Part shown: positions 59,807 to 64,000 of the stretch, one piece after another
Numbering within the stretch: the stretch's first letter is position 1
Layout of the letters: each line of letters starts with the position of its first letter
DNA from: Solimonas sp. K1W22B-7
GTDB taxonomy: Bacteria; Pseudomonadota; Gammaproteobacteria; Nevskiales; Nevskiaceae
Assembly (NCBI RefSeq): GCF_003428335.1
Contig: NZ_CP031704.1
Location: forward strand, 62,001-126,000
Length of the DNA stretch: 64,000 nucleotides
Direction of reading: 5' to 3'
Notes under the pieces: model-generated
Told to the model about the DNA's origin: nothing
The model's database searches: none
The model's input: only the letters and a program-made list of their open reading frames with translations
Translations under genes and position numbers: made by a program

Positions 59807-60748
59807 TCAGCTGAAGGGGTTCAGCTCCCCGCCCCAGGCCACGGCCACGCAGCCGCCGCCGGTATTCACCGCCGCGGTGGCGGACATGATGCTGGTGAGG
59901 ATCTCGATGTTGTGCTCGCGCGCGGCCTTGGCCAGCTCGTCGTAGCCGGGCAGGGCGGCCACCCGCGACACGGGGCCACCGTAGCTGATGCACAGGTGCT
60001 GCGTGCCGATGCCGCGGCGGACCTCGGCTGCCACGTGGCGGAACAGCCGCTCCACCGCACGCTCGTAGCCGCGCACCTTGGCCACCGGCTGGGTTTCGCC
60101 GCGATAGCAGAGGATCACCGGCTTGATGTCCAGTGCCGAGCCGATCGCATAGGTCAGCAGGCCGATGCTTTTCTCGCCCTTCTTGATGCCGCGACTGCGG
60201 ATGTAATAGAGGTCGTCCGGCACCATGTAGCCGACGATGTTCTCGCGCAGCTCGTCCAGGCGCTTGCGGATGTCGTTGGAACTGACGCCGCTGCGCGCCA
60301 GCTTGGCGGCCTCGGCCGCCAGCACGCCGGTGCCGCAGAACATGCTCTTGCTGTCGACCACGCGCAGGGCGAAAGGCCCGCTCACGCCCTGGCGCGCGCG
60401 CGCGTTCTTGTAGTCGTTGAGGATCGCGAACGAGGCCTTGGTGGCGTTCTCGAAGATCGCGCTGCGCGTGGCGGTGATCGTCACGCAGAACACGTAGTCG
60501 TACTCCAGCACCATGTCCGACAGGAACTTCTCGCGGATCTGCTCGGCGGTGAAGGGCACGGTGTGGGCGTTGAGGCCCTTGGAGGCGAGCTGCTCGGCGT
60601 AGAACTTGAGGGTGACCTCCGGGTCGCGGACGTCGTTCAGCACTTCGTCGCCCAGGTGGATCGCCACCGGCAGGATGCCGACGCGGTGCTCCTGCAGGAA
60701 CTCCTGCGGCAAATCGCAGGTAGCGTCCGCAACGACTCCGATGCGCAT
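59807..60748 (-). CDS. DegV family fatty-acid-binding protein (second copy)
   Basis: The 313-residue protein begins MRIGVVADATCDLPQEFLQE and has VFCVTITATRSAIFENATKA, LRVVDSKSMFCGTGVLAAEA, YMVPDDLYYIRSRGIKKGEK, SIGLLTYAIGSALDIKPVIL and ISYGGPVSRVAALPGYDELA. It is homologous to the protein at 5128-6075 over its full length, with many shared blocks. It should bind a fatty acid in its cleft; the paired genes suggest specialisation for different acyl chains (as FakB1/FakB2), which is an inference. It lies 39 bp upstream of the ParA-like gene. Confidence 0.93.
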   Translation of the reverse strand: MRIGVVADATCDLPQEFLQEHRVGILPVAIHLGDEVLNDVRDPEVTLKFYAEQLASKGLNAHTVPFTAEQIREKFLSDMVLEYDYVFCVTITATRSAIFENATKASFAILNDYKNARARQGVSGPFALRVVDSKSMFCGTGVLAAEAAKLARSGVSSNDIRKRLDELRENIVGYMVPDDLYYIRSRGIKKGEKSIGLLTYAIGSALDIKPVILCYRGETQPVAKVRGYERAVERLFRHVAAEVRRGIGTQHLCISYGGPVSRVAALPGYDELAKAAREHNIEILTSIMSATAAVNTGGGCVAVAWGGELNPFS

Positions 60749-60836
60749 GGCGTCCTCCCTCGGCCCTACGAGGCTTTTTCCGACTGTGTTTTCCTATTAT
60801 GCACAGCCCGGCCGTCCCGCGCCGTCCGGCGGCAGC

Positions 60837-61364
60837 TCAGCCTTCGGGGCCCATCAGGCGATCCTGGATTTCCTTGACCAGGGTCTTGGCGCTGCGCTCG
60901 TCGGTGTCCAGCACCAGGTCGGCGATTTCGCGGTACAGGGGGTCGCGCTGGGCGAACAGCTCCTGCAGGACCTCGCGACGGTTGGCGATGTTCTTCAGCA
61001 GGGGCCGGTTGTCGGAGCGGGCGGTGCGCGCCAGCTGCTGGTCGACGCTGGCGTGCAGGTAGACCACGAAGCCGCGCGCGGACAGGCTGTGGCGGTTGTC
61101 CGGGTCCAGCACACTGCCGCCGCCGGTGGCCAGGACGATGCCCTGGCGCAGCGTCAGGTCGGAGATCACCGCCTTCTCGCGGCGGCGGAAGCCCGGTTCG
61201 CCTTCCTTCTCGAAGATGTAGGGGATATCGACGCCGGTGCGCAGCTCGATCTCGTGATCGCTGTCGATGAACTCCAGCCCCAGGGTCTCACCGAGACGCT
61301 TGCCGACGGTCGTCTTGCCGGCGCCCATGGGGCCGACCAGGAAGATGCTGCTTTTCTTGCTCAT
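60837..61364 (-). CDS. aroK: Shikimate kinase
   Basis: From ATG 61364 the 175-residue protein begins MSKKSSIFLVGPMGAGKTTV (P-loop GPMGAGKTT). It has FIDSDHEIELRTGVDIPYIF (Asp that binds shikimate), EKEGEPGFRRREKAVISDLT, VLATGGGSVL (GGGxxL), RTARSDNRPLLKN (lid Arg region) and RDPLYREIADL. It phosphorylates shikimate at the 3-OH. It follows pilQ, as in many gammaproteobacteria, but aroB does not follow; degV does, on the same strand. A hairpin separates it from pilQ. Confidence 0.97.
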   Translation of the reverse strand: MSKKSSIFLVGPMGAGKTTVGKRLGETLGLEFIDSDHEIELRTGVDIPYIFEKEGEPGFRRREKAVISDLTLRQGIVLATGGGSVLDPDNRHSLSARGFVVYLHASVDQQLARTARSDNRPLLKNIANRREVLQELFAQRDPLYREIADLVLDTDERSAKTLVKEIQDRLMGPEG

Positions 61365-61402
61365 GCGGCGGGAGGGCGTGGAAAAAACGTGCCGCGAAAA
61401 CG

Positions 61403-61429
61403 CCGGGGCCGGCTTGAAGCCGGCCCCGG
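61403..61429 (-). terminator. Stem-loop between pilQ and aroK
   Basis: CCGGGGCCGGCT-TGA-AGCCGGCCCCGG has 12-bp perfect arms and a 3-nt loop. On the minus strand it follows the pilQ stop by 9 nt and is followed by CGTTTTCGC and, 12 nt later, CGTTTTTTC. It may terminate most pilQ transcripts and allow separate control of aroK. Confidence 0.65.
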
Positions 61430-61437
61430 GGTCACCG

Positions 61438-63579
61438 TCAGTTGACGCGCAAGCCGTCCTGCAAGACCTTTGGCGTGACAAAGATCAGCAGTTCGCGCTT
61501 GTTGGAATTCTTGGAGTCGTTGCGGAACAGCCGGCCCAGCATCGGCACGTCGCCCAGCAGCGGGACCTTGACCTGGTCGGAGCGGCTTTCCTGGTTGTAC
61601 ACGCCGCCGAGCACCACGGTCTCGCCGCTGCGCACCAGCACCTGCGTGTTCAGGCGCCGGGTGTCGATGGCCGGAGCGGTACCCACGCCGATCGAGACGT
61701 TCTCGCCCTGGCTGTCGTTGGTGACGGCAAGATCCATCACGACGCGGTCGTCCGGCGTGATCTGCGGGGTGACCAGCAGGGACAGCACGGCCTTCTTGAA
61801 GGCGATCGTGCCGGCGCCGCTGGAGGCCGCCTCCAGGTAGGGCAGTTCGCGACCCTGTTCGACATAGGCCTGCTTGCCGTTGGCGGTGACCACGCGCGGG
61901 GTGGACACCACCTCGCCACGGCCTTCGCTCTGCAGCGCCGACAGTTCCAGGTCCACCAGGTAGTCGCGGCCCAGGATCGCCAGTGCGATCCGGCCGGCCG
62001 GATCGGTCACCGGCAGGTTGACGTTGTAGCGGTCGGCCTGCGCGCCCAGGGTCACCGGGAAGCCACCGTTGTCCAGGAAGCTGGAAGTGGTGGTGTTGGT
62101 GGACGTGTTGCTGCCCGAGGTCGTGACAATGCCGCTGCCGCCGTTGCGGGCGACCGTGGTCACGCCGAAGCGCACGCCCAGGTCCTTGGCGAAGTCGTCG
62201 TTGGCGATGACGATGCGCGACTCGATCAGCACCTGGCGCACCGGGATGTCCAGGCGCGCGACCAGTACGCGAATCTCTTCGATCTTGTCGCGGGTCTCCA
62301 GCACGATCAGGGTGTTGGTGCGCTCATCGACCGACATGCGGCCGCGTTCGCTGAGGATGGTGTTGGCGGAGCCGGACTTGATCAGCGGCGCGAGGTCGGT
62401 GGCCTTGGCGTAGTTGACCTGGATGATCTCCGAGCGCAGCGGCGACAGCTCGTTGCGCTGCTTGACGGTTTCCAGCTCGACCTTCTCGCGCTCCGCCAGT
62501 TCCTTCAGCGGGGCGACCTGCATGACATTGCCCTGCTGGCGCATGCCCAGGCCCTTGGTGCGCAGGACGATGTCCAGCGCCTGGTCCCAGGGCACGTTCT
62601 GCAGGCGCATGGCGATTTCGCCGGTGACCTGGTCGCTCACCACCATGTTGGTGCCGGCGACGTCGGCGATGATCTGCAGCAGCGAGCGGGTTTCGATGTT
62701 CTGGAACGACAGGCTGATGCGCTCGCCCACGAACTGCGGCTGGGCCTTGCGCTTCTCTTCGACCTTGTCGGGCGTCAGCGGCTGGATTTCCAGGGTGAAC
62801 TGGTCGCCGGTCTGGTAGGCGGCCTGCTCGAATTCGATGCCTGCGGCCGGGGTGACGGTGACGATGACGTCCGCGCCGTCGCGGCGTGTATCGACGTACT
62901 TCACCGGCGTGGCGAAGTCGAGCACGTCCAGGCGCTTGAGCAGCTTCTCGGAGGCGGTGGCGCCGCGGAAGGCGGCGACGATCTTGCCGCCCTCTTCGCG
63001 CACGTCCACCGGCATGCGGGCATTGGCCAGCTGCACGATGATGCGGCCTTCGCCGCGCTCGCCGCGGCGGAAGTCGATGTTGCGCAGGGCTGTCGCGGAC
63101 TCGGACAGGACCGGGGCTGGCATCAGGCGGGCGCCGGTGGCCTGGGCCGGCATCGAGGCGGCAGTCGCGGCGCTGGGGTCATCCAGCTGCACGAGGATCT
63201 TGTTGCCCTCGACGCGCAGGCTGTACGGCGCGAGCTGATTGAGTTCGACCACCACGCGGGTGCGGCCCTTGGCCTCGGCGCTGGCGACCGAGCGGACGTT
63301 GCCCGAGTTGACCTTCTTGTAGCGCTCGGGGAGTGCGACCGAGGTATCCGGAAGGTCCAGCGACAGGCGTGCGGGCTTGTCGATGGTGAACACCACCGGC
63401 TCCGGCGCCGCCTCCGACAGGGTCATCGTCAGCAGGACGCGGTCGCCCTCCTGGGAAGTGAAGTCGATCGACTGCAGGGCTCGTCCGCCCTGGGCCTGTG
63501 CACCGCCGGCCAGCAGCAAAGCTGCCACCGCAGTGGCGGCACGCAGCGCCGTCTTGGTTATTTCACTGAGCTTGAACAT
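61438..63579 (-). CDS. pilQ: Type IV pilus secretin PilQ
   Basis: The 713-residue outer-membrane secretin has a signal peptide (TALRAATAVAALLLAGGAQA-QG) and two N-terminal AMIN-type domains (residues ~25-300; LQSIDFTSQEGDRVLLTMTL, LRNIDFRRGERGEGRIIVQL). A secretin-N/STN region follows (FVGERISLSFQNIETRSLLQ), then a C-terminal secretin domain (RQVLIESRIVIANDDFAKDL, YLEAASSGAGTIAFKKAVLS, LLVTPQITPDDRVVMDLAVT). It ends LIFVTPKVLQDGLRVN. It forms the pore through which the pilus leaves the cell. pilP lies directly upstream. Confidence 0.97.
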   Translation of the reverse strand: MFKLSEITKTALRAATAVAALLLAGGAQAQGGRALQSIDFTSQEGDRVLLTMTLSEAAPEPVVFTIDKPARLSLDLPDTSVALPERYKKVNSGNVRSVASAEAKGRTRVVVELNQLAPYSLRVEGNKILVQLDDPSAATAASMPAQATGARLMPAPVLSESATALRNIDFRRGERGEGRIIVQLANARMPVDVREEGGKIVAAFRGATASEKLLKRLDVLDFATPVKYVDTRRDGADVIVTVTPAAGIEFEQAAYQTGDQFTLEIQPLTPDKVEEKRKAQPQFVGERISLSFQNIETRSLLQIIADVAGTNMVVSDQVTGEIAMRLQNVPWDQALDIVLRTKGLGMRQQGNVMQVAPLKELAEREKVELETVKQRNELSPLRSEIIQVNYAKATDLAPLIKSGSANTILSERGRMSVDERTNTLIVLETRDKIEEIRVLVARLDIPVRQVLIESRIVIANDDFAKDLGVRFGVTTVARNGGSGIVTTSGSNTSTNTTTSSFLDNGGFPVTLGAQADRYNVNLPVTDPAGRIALAILGRDYLVDLELSALQSEGRGEVVSTPRVVTANGKQAYVEQGRELPYLEAASSGAGTIAFKKAVLSLLVTPQITPDDRVVMDLAVTNDSQGENVSIGVGTAPAIDTRRLNTQVLVRSGETVVLGGVYNQESRSDQVKVPLLGDVPMLGRLFRNDSKNSNKRELLIFVTPKVLQDGLRVN

Positions 63580-63596
63580 CGCCAGTCACTCCCTGA

Positions 63597-64000
63597 TTAC
63601 CTTTGTTCCGTAAGCGTCAGAGACGCCGGACGTTGCACCCATCCGCCAAATCCATCCGGCACCAGCTCCACCAAGCCAACCTCGGCCTCCGAAATGGACA
63701 CGATTTCCCCGTAATTTTCGCCAATGTGATTCTTGAGCGTCACGCGGTGCACCACCGCGTCCGGCGCCCGGATCAATGCGTAGACCGTTCCCTTGGAGTC
63801 GACCGTGCCGACCATCCGCAGGCCGCTCAGGTCGAACTCTTCCAGCGGTTCCTTGTTGCGGTTCAGGTCGGGGCGCAGGCCCGGACCGAAGGCGCGCGCC
63901 GGGGCGAAGGCCTCGAAGGGATCGCGGCGGCCGTTGGCCGAGTAGCTGAAGGCTTCGTACTGCTTCATCTGCGGGATCGGTTCGATCGGCGGAGGCTTGC
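63597..64000 (-). CDS. pilP: Type IV pilus lipoprotein PilP (C-terminal part; continues beyond the window)
   Basis: The frame is open past base 64000. Just before the internal ATG at 63968 it reads KPPPIEPIPQ, the usual Pro-rich linker of PilP that leads into MKQYEAFSYSANGRRDPFEA. The C-terminal domain contains LEEFDLSGLRMVGTVDSKGT, VYALIRAPDAVVHRVTLKNH and IGENYGEIVSISEAEVGLVE, then LTLTEQR. PilP links the inner-membrane PilNO complex to PilQ. The signal and lipobox are outside the window. The 18-bp gap to pilQ fits a pilMNOPQ operon. Confidence 0.92.
   Translation of the reverse strand, partial: KPPPIEPIPQMKQYEAFSYSANGRRDPFEAFAPARAFGPGLRPDLNRNKEPLEEFDLSGLRMVGTVDSKGTVYALIRAPDAVVHRVTLKNHIGENYGEIVSISEAEVGLVELVPDGFGGWVQRPASLTLTEQR

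Noticed and set aside
61267-63714. An 815-residue open frame antisense to pilQ
   Set aside because: It is a repetitive, low-complexity (His/Asp/Val/Gly-rich) frame opposite a clear secretin gene, with no recognisable domain.

Overview
The window is compact, very GC-rich chromosomal DNA with no rRNA or tRNA gene that I could recognise, no CRISPR array and no intact transposase or prophage. The gene content points to a free-living Gammaproteobacterium near the Xanthomonadales/Nevskiales: pilP-pilQ-aroK order, a his-tat gene block, an Mg-type HemB, a XanB2-like chorismatase, an MpaB/DUF2236 oxygenase, and many short palindromic repeats of the kind common in that group. The lineage is an inference from gene content only.

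Layout. 0-8 kb: start of aroE (cut by the window edge), a Ser/Thr kinase carrying a periplasmic CAP/SCP-like domain, hemB, an ECF sigma factor and its RskA-type anti-sigma factor split by a 264-bp MITE-like element, DegV, a lipase-type hydrolase and a phosphoesterase. 8-19 kb: lipoproteins, a uracil-DNA-glycosylase-like protein, an LLM flavin oxidoreductase, a CNNM/CorC-type membrane protein, a transglutaminase-like protein next to an N-formylglutamate amidohydrolase, glpK, and a large secreted mono-haem protein. 19-27 kb: alpha/beta hydrolase + chorismatase, corA, an MpaB-family oxygenase divergent from a TetR regulator, mdh, and a DesK/NarL-type two-component pair. 27-36 kb: the ybbP/ybbA/tesA group (ybbA and ybbP separated by a 484-bp stack of palindromes) and a lipid-modification operon (FAD oxidoreductase, DUF1365, Cfa, small membrane protein, DUF2062).

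36-49 kb: tatABC downstream of hisBHAFE (all minus strand, hisI missing), dtd, a LpxL-type acyltransferase, a Gld-like ABC operon ending in a DUF4340 protein, two lipoproteins and mutM. 49.5-53.8 kb is the most accessory-looking stretch: small or unknown genes, an ankyrin lipoprotein, a HEPN-like protein, two duplicated tiny membrane proteins each trailed by the same palindromic repeat, and visibly lower GC in parts. 53.8-64 kb: an Old Yellow Enzyme relative behind a clean TetR-type operator, apaG-sufT, a SIMPL protein, purEK, an orphan ParA, a second DegV, aroK, pilQ and the C-terminal part of pilP.

Themes: three aromatic-pathway genes (aroE, aroK, chorismatase) are spread over the window; envelope and lipid functions dominate; and several families of dispersed inverted repeats occupy most intergenic gaps. 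One of these families ends in CTAGGGCCTGTT and repeatedly abuts TAG stop codons. The most unusual items are the kinase-CAP fusion, the element wedged between sigma and anti-sigma genes, and the ORF-plus-repeat modules around 52-53.8 kb.
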